Source of the DNA: Streptacidiphilus fuscans
Lineage (GTDB): Bacteria > Actinomycetota > Actinomycetes > Streptomycetales > Streptomycetaceae
DNA: 64,000 nt
Direction: 5' to 3'
Assembly (NCBI RefSeq): GCF_015690355.1
Contig: NZ_JADPRT010000013.1
Location: 62,001 to 126,000 of the forward strand
A program made the position numbers and the translations under genes. Shown in pieces: positions 17,211 through 25,402 of the stretch (position 1 is its first letter; the number at the start of each line of letters is the position of its first letter). Below the pieces are notes generated by a model that made no database searches, was not told the origin of the DNA, and was given only the letters and a program-made list of their open reading frames with translations.

Positions 17211-18068
17211 ATGGCCGGAAAAGTGAAAGCAGACGGGACACCTGTGCTGCGGCGGCGAACGGTCCCGGCGGTCGCGCGGGAGCTCCTGGTGTACTCCGGT
17301 AACGAGTGCGCCTGGGACGGATGCGGGCAGCGGCTGCTGACGCCGGAGAAGGGCTGGGTGGGCGTGGTGGCCCACATCATCGGGGCAGAGGTCGGCAGCG
17401 CGCGGCACGAGCATTGGGACGGCCAGGACCTGGACGCCCTGCGCGCCCCGGGCAACCTGTTCCTGTTGTGCGCCACCCACTCCGTCTTGATCGACAGCCC
17501 CGGCTCCCGCAATGAGTTCACGGTCGAGTATCTGCGAGCCCTCAAGTCTCGACACGAAGAGCCGTACCGGTACGGCGTCGACCAGCTGACGCAGCAGATG
17601 GAGGCGGAATTCCGTGATGCCGTCGCCTCCAACGACGGGAAGATCCGGCGGCCCACGACGATGCGGCGGTACTTCGGCTGGGCTGGCCAAGGCCTGTCCC
17701 CAGTTGAAGAGGCCGAAGAGATCGCCTTGTTCAACAAGCTCGTGGACGAGCTGGCCACCCTCACCCGGAAGGCCACGCAGGTTCTCTCCCTCGTGGTCAA
17801 GGACGACGAGCCGGACTGCGACCGGATCGAGCGGCGGCTGAACGTGACCCCGTGGGAACTCGAAAGCATCAGCGAGGAACTGAACGAGATCGAGGCCGCG
17901 TTCCTGGACCGCGCCGGACATGGAGACGGCCTTCCCCGCATCCGTCTGCGAGGCGGTGTCCTGAACGGCGTGCCCGAGATCTGGGAGCAATTGCGAGAGT
18001 TCGGCAAGGCGCAGAAGCTGAACCTTGACGTGATCTTCGTGGATCTCGACTTCTCCGTACTGGACTGA
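17211..18068 (+). CDS. HNH-type endonuclease-like protein with helical C-terminus
   Basis: 285 residues. The HNH/zinc motif is laid out as C33-x4-C38 (CAWDGCGQ), His55 (VVAHIIGAE), Asn82 (GNLFLLC) and C87-x2-H90 (CATH). This is the order seen in HNH nucleases of mobile and defence systems. From residue 150 on the protein is a charged helical domain (ELATLTRKATQVLSLVV, then WELESISEELNEIEAAFLDR). ATG 17211 follows AAGGGGGG. It is probably co-transcribed with the AlbA_2 gene, so the pair may act together, for example as a nuclease with its sensor; this is inference. Confidence 0.72.
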   Translation: MAGKVKADGTPVLRRRTVPAVARELLVYSGNECAWDGCGQRLLTPEKGWVGVVAHIIGAEVGSARHEHWDGQDLDALRAPGNLFLLCATHSVLIDSPGSRNEFTVEYLRALKSRHEEPYRYGVDQLTQQMEAEFRDAVASNDGKIRRPTTMRRYFGWAGQGLSPVEEAEEIALFNKLVDELATLTRKATQVLSLVVKDDEPDCDRIERRLNVTPWELESISEELNEIEAAFLDRAGHGDGLPRIRLRGGVLNGVPEIWEQLREFGKAQKLNLDVIFVDLDFSVLD

Positions 18069-18315
18069 CTGAAGGCTGCCCCGGGCGAGTCGCGGGCCCA
18101 CCGCGCCCGGCGCGGCGACAACTTCGCCGGGGGCGACGGTCGGCCTGCGGTGCGGAGTGGATCGCCTCCCAGTCGATGCCCCGGTGAGCCGCCAGGGCCC
18201 CAACGTCGCCCTGGCGAAACCGCGTTACCTCGGAATGCGACCTGCAGGACTGCCAGCCACACCGCACCCACTGGGTCGGCGCCCCCACTTCGCCCGCGCC
18301 ACGGAACCGGAATGC
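18069..18315. other. Gap between convergent genes
   Basis: About 250 bp between the stops of the HNH-type gene and the integrase. No perfect long hairpin and no repeat of the tRNA-Pro 3' end is present, so this is not an obvious attachment site. Confidence 0.4.
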
Positions 18316-19599
18316 TCACCGTACGACGTACAACCTTCGGGGCTGCGGCTCAACGGTGAGCGGGTGCGTGGGGGTACTGGAGACGGCATCGGCACCGTCG
18401 TCGGGTGCGCCGCCGCCGTCTGGACGGCTGGCCTGGAGGTGCGCGCTGAGGGCGGCTCCCGCGTCGCGGATGGTGCGAAGGCTGGGGTGGAGGTAGCGCT
18501 CGGTGGTGGTGATGTGGCTGTGTCCGGCGATGGCTTTCAGGACGTGGATCTTGATGCCTGCGTCTGCCATCCAGGTGAGTCCGGTGTGGCGCAGGTCGTG
18601 GCGTCGAAGGTGCTCCAGGCCGAGGCGGGTGACGACTTCGTCCCAGTGGGTTGCGTCACGCAGGATTGCGGTGGTGATGCGTCCGCCCTTCGGGCCGCGG
18701 AAAAGTCGGGCGTCGGGATTGTTGCCGACGGCTGCGAGCCTTGATTTGACCAGGGGGCGGATCTCCTCGATCAGCGGGACGGTCCGGCGTCGCTTGCCCT
18801 TGGTGTTCTTGTCGATGACACCCCCGGGGGCAGGAGTGGTCTGACGGCAAACTTCCCACGTCCAGTCGACGGTATTAATGTCCCGGGCCCTTACCCCAGA
18901 GACTTCGCCGATCCGTGCGGCGGTGCAGGCTGCGAACCGGACGACGTCGCCCCACCCTCGGTACTGGTCGTAGGAGCGGGTGGCGAGGGCGTCTGCGAGG
19001 GTCTCCAAGACCGTCCAGTCGCGCAGGGCGAGGGATCGGGGGTCATCGAGTTCGTCCTCGGTCCGCTTGTACAGGCGCTGCCAGCCTGCCAGGCGGCAGG
19101 GGTTGTTCTCGATGAGGCCGTCCCTGACGGCCTGTTCCATGATGCGCACAAGTGCTGCGAGGGTGTTCTTGACCGAGGATCGGCCGACCTCGTCCGCGAC
19201 CCAGTCACATAGGACGCGGTCGGTGATGCCGTTGGTGATCTCGATGACCTGGAGGTGGCCCATGGCTGGCAGGATGCGCAGTTTCCATCCGGCCCTATAT
19301 GGGTCCATGGTCTTGGGCTCGAGGCCGCGCATGGCCAGGTCCCAGTTCTGCGTGCCGTACTCCTCCAAGGTGCACTTGAGGCGGTGTGGTGCCAGCCCTC
19401 GACGGGCGGCGGCCTCGAACTTGGCGATCCAGTCCCTAGCAGCCTCCTGGTCGGCAAAGGCCCTGGAGAGGGACTGGCGGCCGGTCAGTGGGTCGACCCA
19501 GCGCAGGCGTGCCCGGTACGGCGTGCCGCGGTCGGGGCGGAACTCGATGTCGCTGGAGAGGTCGACACCCAGCGGGATGCGAGGCTTCTGGTCGTCCAT
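18316..19599 (-). CDS. int: Site-specific tyrosine integrase
   Basis: 427 residues. The N-terminal arm-binding region contains PYRARLRWVDPLTGRQSLSRAFADQEAARDWIAKFE, an AP2-like integrase DNA-binding pattern. The catalytic set is complete: Arg229 (AARIGEVSG), Lys268 (TKGKRRRTVPL), His334 and Arg337 (HDLRHTGLTWM), His360 (AGHSH) and Tyr369 (TTTERYLHPS). It catalyses integration and excision of the element. ATG 19599 overlaps the stop of the upstream excisionase gene (ATGA), so the pair is coupled as in pSAM2-like elements. The cognate att site is not identifiable inside the window. Confidence 0.9.
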   Translation of the reverse strand: MDDQKPRIPLGVDLSSDIEFRPDRGTPYRARLRWVDPLTGRQSLSRAFADQEAARDWIAKFEAAARRGLAPHRLKCTLEEYGTQNWDLAMRGLEPKTMDPYRAGWKLRILPAMGHLQVIEITNGITDRVLCDWVADEVGRSSVKNTLAALVRIMEQAVRDGLIENNPCRLAGWQRLYKRTEDELDDPRSLALRDWTVLETLADALATRSYDQYRGWGDVVRFAACTAARIGEVSGVRARDINTVDWTWEVCRQTTPAPGGVIDKNTKGKRRRTVPLIEEIRPLVKSRLAAVGNNPDARLFRGPKGGRITTAILRDATHWDEVVTRLGLEHLRRHDLRHTGLTWMADAGIKIHVLKAIAGHSHITTTERYLHPSLRTIRDAGAALSAHLQASRPDGGGAPDDGADAVSSTPTHPLTVEPQPRRLYVVR

Positions 19600-19958
19600 C
19601 AGGCCACCGACTTGGCGGGGTCGGTGCGCTTGGCCCACAGGTACGCCTCGACGTCGGTGGCGTTGTACCGGTAGAGCCTGGGGGCAACCTCGATGAACGG
19701 CGGCCCTTGGGGAGGCTGGACCCTGCGCCACCGCCGCAGCGTGGAGGCGTCAACTCCGAGCACGTCGGCGAGCTCGTCCGTGGTGTACCAGACGCCGTGA
19801 AGCAGGTCCGGCCCGCTGGCGGCGCTCTGGCTCCCGTCATGCGGCACGGGCTGCAGGGTGGAAGCTGACGCCTCATCGCCGTCGGGGTGTCGCGGGGCGG
19901 GGTGGAGCGGGAGGGCATGCGGGGCGTGGGGTGGGGGAAGCAGCCTCAGGTTTGCCAT
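19599..19958 (-). CDS. xis: Excisionase-type winged helix DNA-binding protein
   Basis: 119 residues. The C-terminal 65 residues form a MerR/HTH_17-type excisionase domain: VWYTTDELADVLGVDASTLRRWRR, then a wing with FIEVAPRLYRYNATDVEAYL. The first 50 residues are proline-rich and may not all be translated; internal starts are possible. Excisionases bend DNA to direct the integrase towards excision. Directly upstream of and overlapping int. Confidence 0.85.
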   Translation of the reverse strand: MANLRLLPPPHAPHALPLHPAPRHPDGDEASASTLQPVPHDGSQSAASGPDLLHGVWYTTDELADVLGVDASTLRRWRRVQPPQGPPFIEVAPRLYRYNATDVEAYLWAKRTDPAKSVA

Positions 19959-20214
19959 GATGGGGGTGAGCCTTCCGGGCGTGTCGCAGCGAACGGTTGG
20001 GTCGTCTCCGAGGCGGCCGGGTGCTTGCCGGCGCTGGCCGTCTCGGAGTGGTTCGTGTTCCCGTTCCGGGCGGGCCGGACCGGTGATGGGATTCGTACCG
20101 CGCGGCGTGAGGGTCGCAGTCCTCGTGCGGTGCGCGGTGCGTGCTTAAGTCGGCGTTGCCGCAGCGACCGCTCCGGTACGGGAGGGCTGCTGGAGCGGGC
20201 GGTACGGGGCGCGC

Positions 20215-20856
20215 TCAGTCCTGCGGCGCGCTGGAGTCGATGAAGACCAACGCGGGCGGCAACGACGGGGGCGTGACCCCGGCAGCGCGTAGCCGCCCGC
20301 GGATCTCCCGCAGGTGTACGTAGTCCAGGTGGGCCAGGCGCTCCATGTGGGTGGCCGCTTCGGCCATGCGTTCCCGCTGGTCCGGGTCGAGGGCCTCCGC
20401 AGCCTGGCGCCGCCTCTGTGCGGACTCGGACTGCGAGCGCGCGGCGGTGAAGACTGCCGTCCGGTGACGGCGGAATTCCTCGTGGAGCGCGCGCAGGGAA
20501 TCGTCGGCCGGCGGCTGCGCATGTTCCTGCTCCTCGGCGCCGAACCACTGCACGGCATCCCACATGGGCAGTTGCTCGCTGCTGCCGATGCAGGCGCTGT
20601 CGCCGCCGTCGAGCGGGAACACCAGGTCGACCGGTGCCACTCCGAGGGACCGGGCAAGAACAAGCACCTCGGCGAGTTCCAGGGTGGATCTGCGCCCAGT
20701 CTCGATCTTGCTGATCGCGGCTCGGTCCATCTTCACGCCGCGCTCGGTGCAGGCGTCGGCGAGCACCTGTGCAGTGATTCCGAGGCGGGAGCGCTCCCTG
20801 CGGATGGCCGCCCCGGTTCGGACGACCAGCTCCTTCGACCACTCCACTGTTTCCAT
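20215..20856 (-). CDS. XRE-family helix-turn-helix regulator
   Basis: 213 residues from ATG 20856 (METVEWSKELVV). The HTH is RERSRLGITAQVLADACTERGVKMDRAAISKIETGRRS, about residues 18-55, a classic Cro/CI fold. The remainder is helical with a charged segment (SESAQRRRQAAEALDPDQRERMAEAATHMERL) that may mediate dimerisation. It lies between int/xis and a divergent nuclease gene, a position typical of a repressor controlling element excision or its neighbour. A longer upstream frame is not needed. Confidence 0.75.
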   Translation of the reverse strand: METVEWSKELVVRTGAAIRRERSRLGITAQVLADACTERGVKMDRAAISKIETGRRSTLELAEVLVLARSLGVAPVDLVFPLDGGDSACIGSSEQLPMWDAVQWFGAEEQEHAQPPADDSLRALHEEFRRHRTAVFTAARSQSESAQRRRQAAEALDPDQRERMAEAATHMERLAHLDYVHLREIRGRLRAAGVTPPSLPPALVFIDSSAPQD

Positions 20857-21029
20857 GAAGTGAGCATAGCCCAGCCAAATGTTTCTTACTAGTGCCATCA
20901 GCTCGCAGATGGGCCCATCTGGGCGCCGCAGTGGGACGCTGTGGCGTTGCTCTAGAAACATGGCGGGAATAGGGCGGCGACCGCCGTGATTGTGATCCGT
21001 GCACCGGTACTGGCGGGGAGGAGAGCGCG

Positions 21030-21965
21030 GTGGACGGACTGAGAGTGTTCCGGTTCGGGGAGGGTGGTGCCGAGCGGGTGCCCGGGCTTGCACTGCGCCG
21101 GGAGCGGGATCTGCAGCGTGCGGTCGAGATGAGCATGGCTGTCCTGTTGGGGGCTGACTTCGTGGCGTCGGAGTACGCGACGGGTGAGGTGCACCGGGGG
21201 CGCATCGACTCGCTGGGCCTGGACCGGGCGACGGGCGCGCCGGTGCTCGTGGAGTACAAGCGCGGTCGTGACCAGAACGTCGTCAACCAGGCGCTGTTCT
21301 ACCTCTCGTGGTTGGAGGACCACCGAAGTGAGTTCGAGGCGCTGGTCGAGCGGCGTCTCGGGCTCGGTGCTGCGGCCGGGGTGGACTGGTCTTCGCCGCG
21401 GGTCGTATGCCTGGCTGCGGATTTCAGCCGGTTCGATCGTGAGGCGGTCCGCTACGTCGGGCGCCGGGTTGAGTTGGTGCGGTTCCACCGGTTCGAGGAG
21501 GGGCTGCTCGCGCTGGAGGACGTTGTGGTGGCCGGTCAGGGCCGCTCGGTGGAGCCACCGGTGGACCTGCCGGAGCCTGCGGCCGGGGCGGTACGGCGGC
21601 CTGCGGCGGGGCGTTCCTTCGCCGACAAGTTGGGGCGGGCTCCGGTGTCGCTGCTGACGCTGTTCTGGGAGCTGGACGAGTTGCTGCGTGGATGGTCCGG
21701 GGTGGAGCGGGAGTCCCTGTTGCACTACGTGGCCTACCGTCGGCAGGGCCGGAACTTCGCGTGCGTGACGGTGCTCCCGGGGATCCACACGCTCGCTGTG
21801 TACCTGACGCTGCCCGACCCGGTTTCCGTCGGGGAGGCCGACGGACTTGTGCGCGATGTGCGCGGCGTGGGCCACCTGGGGACCGGGACGGTGGAGGCCC
21901 GATTGACCTGCGGCGAGGACCTGGAGTCGGTCACGGGGTTGCTTCACCGCGCCTACGCCGGATAG
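21030..21965 (+). CDS. PD-(D/E)XK (NucS-like) nuclease with DUF5655-like C-terminus
   Basis: 311 residues. The nuclease core is at residues 30-90: Asp60 in RGRIDSLGLD, then E75-x-K77 in PVLVEYKRGRDQNVVNQALFYLSWL. This D...ExK pattern with the downstream Q-helix is the PD-(D/E)XK signature of NucS/DUF91-like endonucleases. The last 100 residues (LLTLFWELDELL, YVAYRRQGRNFACVTV, LHTLAVYLTLPDP-like, then GHLGTGTVEARL) match the DUF5655 pattern that often follows such cores. It may cleave structured or damaged DNA or act in defence. GTG 21030 follows GGAGGAG. Confidence 0.75.
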   Translation: MDGLRVFRFGEGGAERVPGLALRRERDLQRAVEMSMAVLLGADFVASEYATGEVHRGRIDSLGLDRATGAPVLVEYKRGRDQNVVNQALFYLSWLEDHRSEFEALVERRLGLGAAAGVDWSSPRVVCLAADFSRFDREAVRYVGRRVELVRFHRFEEGLLALEDVVVAGQGRSVEPPVDLPEPAAGAVRRPAAGRSFADKLGRAPVSLLTLFWELDELLRGWSGVERESLLHYVAYRRQGRNFACVTVLPGIHTLAVYLTLPDPVSVGEADGLVRDVRGVGHLGTGTVEARLTCGEDLESVTGLLHRAYAG

Positions 21966-21982
21966 CACCGCCGCCGCGGCAC

Positions 21983-22303
21983 TCAGCCGTCGGAGGCAGG
22001 CCGGTCGACCCGGTACCGGATGCCGGCGGCCAGCCAGGCGGCCTGGTCGAGGGTGATGGCGCAGGCGGGCCAGGCATCTGCGATGCGGGCGTACGGGTCG
22101 ATATCTCGGAGGCGGCTGAGCAGTCCGGGGATCGGCTGCTGGTCCGTCACTCCCCTGAGGAGCACGGTGATGCCGCCGGAGCAGGGAGCGATCTTGAAGC
22201 CGATTCCGGCCGTCGCGAGGGCTTGGGCCAGTTCGTCGGCCTGCGTCCCGGTCAGCTCGGGCGCCAGCTCGGCCATGCGTTCGACCTCGTGCATGCAGCC
22301 CAC
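21983..22303 (-). CDS. Small hypothetical protein
   Basis: 106 residues, or 103 if the second ATG (MHEVERMAELAP) is used. It is soluble, with one cysteine-glycine turn (APCSGGITVLL). The sequence ELTGTQADELAQALATAGIGFKI suggests a helix followed by a beta strand. No family recognised. It precedes the kinase-like gene's 3' end on the same strand, probably as a separate last cistron. Confidence 0.4.
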   Translation of the reverse strand: MGCMHEVERMAELAPELTGTQADELAQALATAGIGFKIAPCSGGITVLLRGVTDQQPIPGLLSRLRDIDPYARIADAWPACAITLDQAAWLAAGIRYRVDRPASDG

Positions 22304-22351
22304 GCTACCGGCTGGGCTCGGAGCGCTGGTGAGCCCGACGTCCTTACCAGC

Positions 22352-23164
22352 TCACCGGGTGGTGATCCAGGCCGCGTTCAGGTCGTGGACGGTGGGCCAG
22401 CGCCGAGCCGGGTCCGGGTCGGTGGCCTTGCGAATCACGTCGAGTTGCTCGGTGGTCCCGCGCCAGGCGGCTTCGTGATCGCCGGCGTCGAGCAGGAGCC
22501 GGAGCATGCGGCCGAGCGCGTGGACGGTCGCGCGCTGGTCGATCCGGCCGCTGTGGCGTAGTTCTTCGGGTGCGAGGTAGCGGCTGGAGCCGGGAAGCCG
22601 GTCGCCGGGGACGTCGAAGGGTTCCGGTCGGTATTCGTCGAAGTCGATCAGGCGCATCTGGTGTGCGGTGAAGTCGTACATCGTGCAGCCGTCATAGAAG
22701 TCGACGGCGATCCATCCGGCGTCGCAGATCCTCTCGTGGGCGTCGAGGACCTGCTGGAGGGCGCCTTGGGCTTGGTGGAGGGGCAGGGCGCGGAAACGTG
22801 CCATCGGCTGGCTCGGGTCGGTGCGGTCGGGGCGGGTGCCGACGGTGGGGTGGTACAGGACCTCGCCGCTCTCCCAGGGGTAGATGTTGACCAGACCGTC
22901 AGCGCAGGTGAGCCCGTGGACCAGGGGGACGATGGCGGGATGTTGGACGTGCTGGTGGAGTTCCCGGACACGCTGCATCGACGTGTGGGCAGCCTCGGTG
23001 GTGGCGAGTTTGACGAACCAGCGCCCTTCGGGAGTTTCGATACCCGCGGACCAGCAGCCGGAGTCCTGGCGGTCGAAGACAGCGAAGACGTTGCCTGCTT
23101 CCTCCAGCAGGGTGGTCAGATGGGCATCGCTCTTGGCCTGGTGGAGCAGTCGGCAGTGGGGCAT
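22352..23164 (-). CDS. Protein-kinase-fold (aminoglycoside phosphotransferase-like) protein
   Basis: 270 residues. Landmarks are the ATP-anchoring Lys52 (RWFVKLATTEA), the catalytic-loop region WIAVDFYDGCTMYDF at 151-165, the metal-binding Asp in LIDFDEYRP at 172-180, and the activation-segment block SSRYLAPEELRHSGRIDQRATVHALGR near 193-219. This is a known actinobacterial/firmicute atypical Ser/Thr kinase-like family. The start at ATG 23164 is fixed by alignment with a broken copy near 38.88 kb, which begins with a matching M-x2-C-x-L motif. Its substrate is unknown; the large gene just upstream is a candidate partner. Confidence 0.75.
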   Translation of the reverse strand: MPHCRLLHQAKSDAHLTTLLEEAGNVFAVFDRQDSGCWSAGIETPEGRWFVKLATTEAAHTSMQRVRELHQHVQHPAIVPLVHGLTCADGLVNIYPWESGEVLYHPTVGTRPDRTDPSQPMARFRALPLHQAQGALQQVLDAHERICDAGWIAVDFYDGCTMYDFTAHQMRLIDFDEYRPEPFDVPGDRLPGSSRYLAPEELRHSGRIDQRATVHALGRMLRLLLDAGDHEAAWRGTTEQLDVIRKATDPDPARRWPTVHDLNAAWITTR

Positions 23165-23341
23165 GGGGCGAGCGTGGCACAGGCCCGTCCGCGGCGTGGC
23201 GTTTTCGCCGTTGGTTCGCGCTTGCGTGGGGTCCAGAGCCGGGCACGGAAGTCCTTGGCCTGTCCGCACCCGGGAATCCGGGCCTTACCGTGCCGCCGGA
23301 GTGGACTGGGGAGACACGTCCGCGGCCCAGGTCGGGTGAGG

Positions 23342-24553
23342 TCAGTGGCGGAAGCCGCGGGCTGGGTCCCGAGCCTGGTCGGGGTAGAAGGGGGTGAACC
23401 AGTCCTTGGGAGCGAGGTTGGCCATACCCAGGGACTGGTTGATGGGGTTTTCGTCGTCCTCGATGCCGTCGAGTTGCTCGTCGAAGAGCATGAGCACGTC
23501 GTGGTCTTCGAACAGGGCATCGGAGCAGTACTCCCAGTCGTAGTCGCCGGGGTGGCGTGGGAGGCCTTTGACGGTCTGGTCGACGAGTTTGGGCCGGTTG
23601 CGGGTGAGCGTCTTCGCCTGTCGGATGCCGAGGTGGAGCGCCATTTCTTCGGCTGTGCAGCGCGGTCCGATGGTGACCTGGGCGGTGTAGTCGTCGGCGA
23701 GGTCGTCGAAGGCGCGTGCCATCTGACGCCGCCAGGCGTCGTTCTGGTGGAGCGTGCAAGGAGGCAGGGAGCCGAACAGGCCGCCTGCTCCGCGCCGCAG
23801 GGGCTCGTCGGCGAGGGCCGCCGTCTCCTGCCATGCCTGGTCGGCGAGTTGGCGCAGCGCCAGGGCGAGGACTGCGGTGGTGCGTGGCGTCAGGGCGTCG
23901 TCATCACCGCCGTCATCGTCATCCTCGGCATCGTCGTCCCAGGGATTGACGCTGCCGAAGCGGGCGCCGGTGCTCAGCCTGTGCCGGACTTTCTCGGTGG
24001 CTTCGCCGACGGCGGCGAAGGCCGTGTCGGTGATCTGCAGTTCGTCGGAGAAGGGCTTGGCAGCCAGCAGGACGCCGGCTTCGGCGAGGAGGTCTCCTGC
24101 GGGGCCGGGGACGACGCCGGGCCGCAGGAAGATGACGGCGAAGTAGTTATCGGTGAGCCGGTCGATGACGTCGGCGATCAGCGCGGCGGCGATCAGCGGC
24201 TCGTCCCACGGGGATTCGAGTTCGAGGTGGTCGATCACCAGCAGGTTGCCCGCGTTTTCCAGGAAGTCTTCGGTCTTCGAGGTGAACTCGTCGTCGGGCG
24301 TCATCAGTTGCCGTGCGACGAGGGCCAGCACCGACTCCTCGTCGGTCATGCGCTGGTACAGGTTGTCGGCGAGCCAGTACATGGCGCGGGTCGCGCGCAG
24401 GCGGCCGACGTTCCGGTCACCGTGGGCGACCCGGATGTTCCAGGTCTGCAGGCCTGCGTCAGAGTCGGCCAGCAGCTGGCAGGTGTGCTCGAAGACCAGG
24501 GCCAGTTCGGCTGCCTGGGTCAGTGGTGAGGTGGGGGGCTGCACCTGGTTCAC
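23342..24553 (-). CDS. Large acidic hypothetical protein upstream of the kinase-like gene
   Basis: 403 residues, soluble and acidic, with a low-complexity D/E run in the middle (PWDDDAEDDDDGGDDDALTP). The N-terminal half is helical (TQAAELALVFEHTCQLLADSD, then RATRAMYWLADNLYQRM), and the C-terminal half holds YDWEYCSDALFEDHDVLMLFDEQLDGIED. I do not recognise the family. The 177-bp spacing and shared strand suggest an operon with the kinase-like gene. GTG 24553 is the probable start. It has no counterpart beside the broken kinase copy at 38.7 kb. Confidence 0.5.
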   Translation of the reverse strand: MNQVQPPTSPLTQAAELALVFEHTCQLLADSDAGLQTWNIRVAHGDRNVGRLRATRAMYWLADNLYQRMTDEESVLALVARQLMTPDDEFTSKTEDFLENAGNLLVIDHLELESPWDEPLIAAALIADVIDRLTDNYFAVIFLRPGVVPGPAGDLLAEAGVLLAAKPFSDELQITDTAFAAVGEATEKVRHRLSTGARFGSVNPWDDDAEDDDDGGDDDALTPRTTAVLALALRQLADQAWQETAALADEPLRRGAGGLFGSLPPCTLHQNDAWRRQMARAFDDLADDYTAQVTIGPRCTAEEMALHLGIRQAKTLTRNRPKLVDQTVKGLPRHPGDYDWEYCSDALFEDHDVLMLFDEQLDGIEDDENPINQSLGMANLAPKDWFTPFYPDQARDPARGFRH

Positions 24554-24730
24554 GCCTGCCTCGCTGTGTCGGTCCCTGCTGGAGATGGTTTGGAGGGTAG
24601 CGGCTGGACAGCAGCCGCGGAGGGCTGCCGGTCACGTTCCCCCCGTTCGTGGGAATGGACGTCACCGACCCGATCGGATCGCCCGAGCAACGATCACTCC
24701 CCTCCTGCCCTGCCTGGAGCAGGCCCGAAG

Positions 24731-25018
24731 TCAGCGTGAACGGCGCGGAACCGCTGTCGTGGGCTGCTGCGCGGCTTGGGGCGACGCTGCGCTCGGAGGC
24801 TGGGCGAACCCCTCGGCGTTCTGCACGGTGGATCCCTGGCGGGCCGCGTGGACGCGCAGGACCGCTCCAGGCGCGGGCGGCAGGGCCGCTGGCGGGCTCC
24901 AGCGCGGTGCCGATCCGCGCAGGGGCGCCTGCACCCAGGCAGTGCCGGGGTACAGGAAGGGCTGCGGTGGCGAGTTGGATGGCGTGGGGTGCAGGCGGTC
25001 GGCCACGGTTCGAACCAT
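24731..25018 (-). pseudogene. Truncated paralogue of the 39023-39994 gene (C-terminal part only)
   Basis: The reading frame GTAWVQAPLRGSAPRW followed by SPPAALPPAPG is almost identical to the C-terminal part of the minus-strand gene at 39023-39994 (GTAWVQVPLRGHAPRW then TPPAALPPAPG). Similarity begins at VADRLHPTPSNS versus AANRLVPEPSNP. The two N-terminal repeat domains of the full gene are absent here. It is therefore a remnant, though a 95-aa product from ATG 25018 is conceivable. Confidence 0.65.
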
Positions 25019-25402
25019 AAGGCGGCAGCGACCTGTCAGCCACACCCGGTACCCCTGGGCGTCCTCACCCTACGAATGGGAAGACCAACCCGTCCATGAA
25101 CGTAGAGCGATCTGTGGATCCCGCCGGTGGACATCCCGCTCGGCTACGGGCAGACCGACTGGCCCCCCTGCGCTGGTCATGGTGTCGGGCTACTCCCGGG
25201 TGGTCCGCCGAGCGGTGACTGAATTCAGACCGGGCATCGTACGGCTCCATCCCGCCCGTCGGCGGGTGTTCGCCTCACCGCAGCGTGGTCACTACTGTGG
25301 TGCGCGCGAAGGGCATATGCGCTCGCACAGGGGACTCCGCGGATCGGAGAGAGCCTGCCTTCGGCTGGCACGGCTGCGACGGCGGAGGATTGAGCAAGCC
25401 CC
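25019..25402. other. Gap before the regulator/biosynthetic region
   Basis: 384 bp without a supported gene. It marks the border between the remnant on its left and the cargo operon on its right. Several short frames have no recognisable content. The first regulator starts at GTG 25403 with a GGAGG-like GGCGGAGGA 20 nt upstream. Confidence 0.35.

Noticed and set aside
18069..18315. Attachment site next to the integrase
   Set aside because: Adjacent to int is where attL/attR often lies, but no match to the tRNA-Pro 3' end or another tRNA fragment is present.
22661..24529. 622-codon plus-strand frame
   Set aside because: Antisense to the kinase-like gene and its neighbour; no recognisable domain, and the minus-strand copies have paralogues and motifs.
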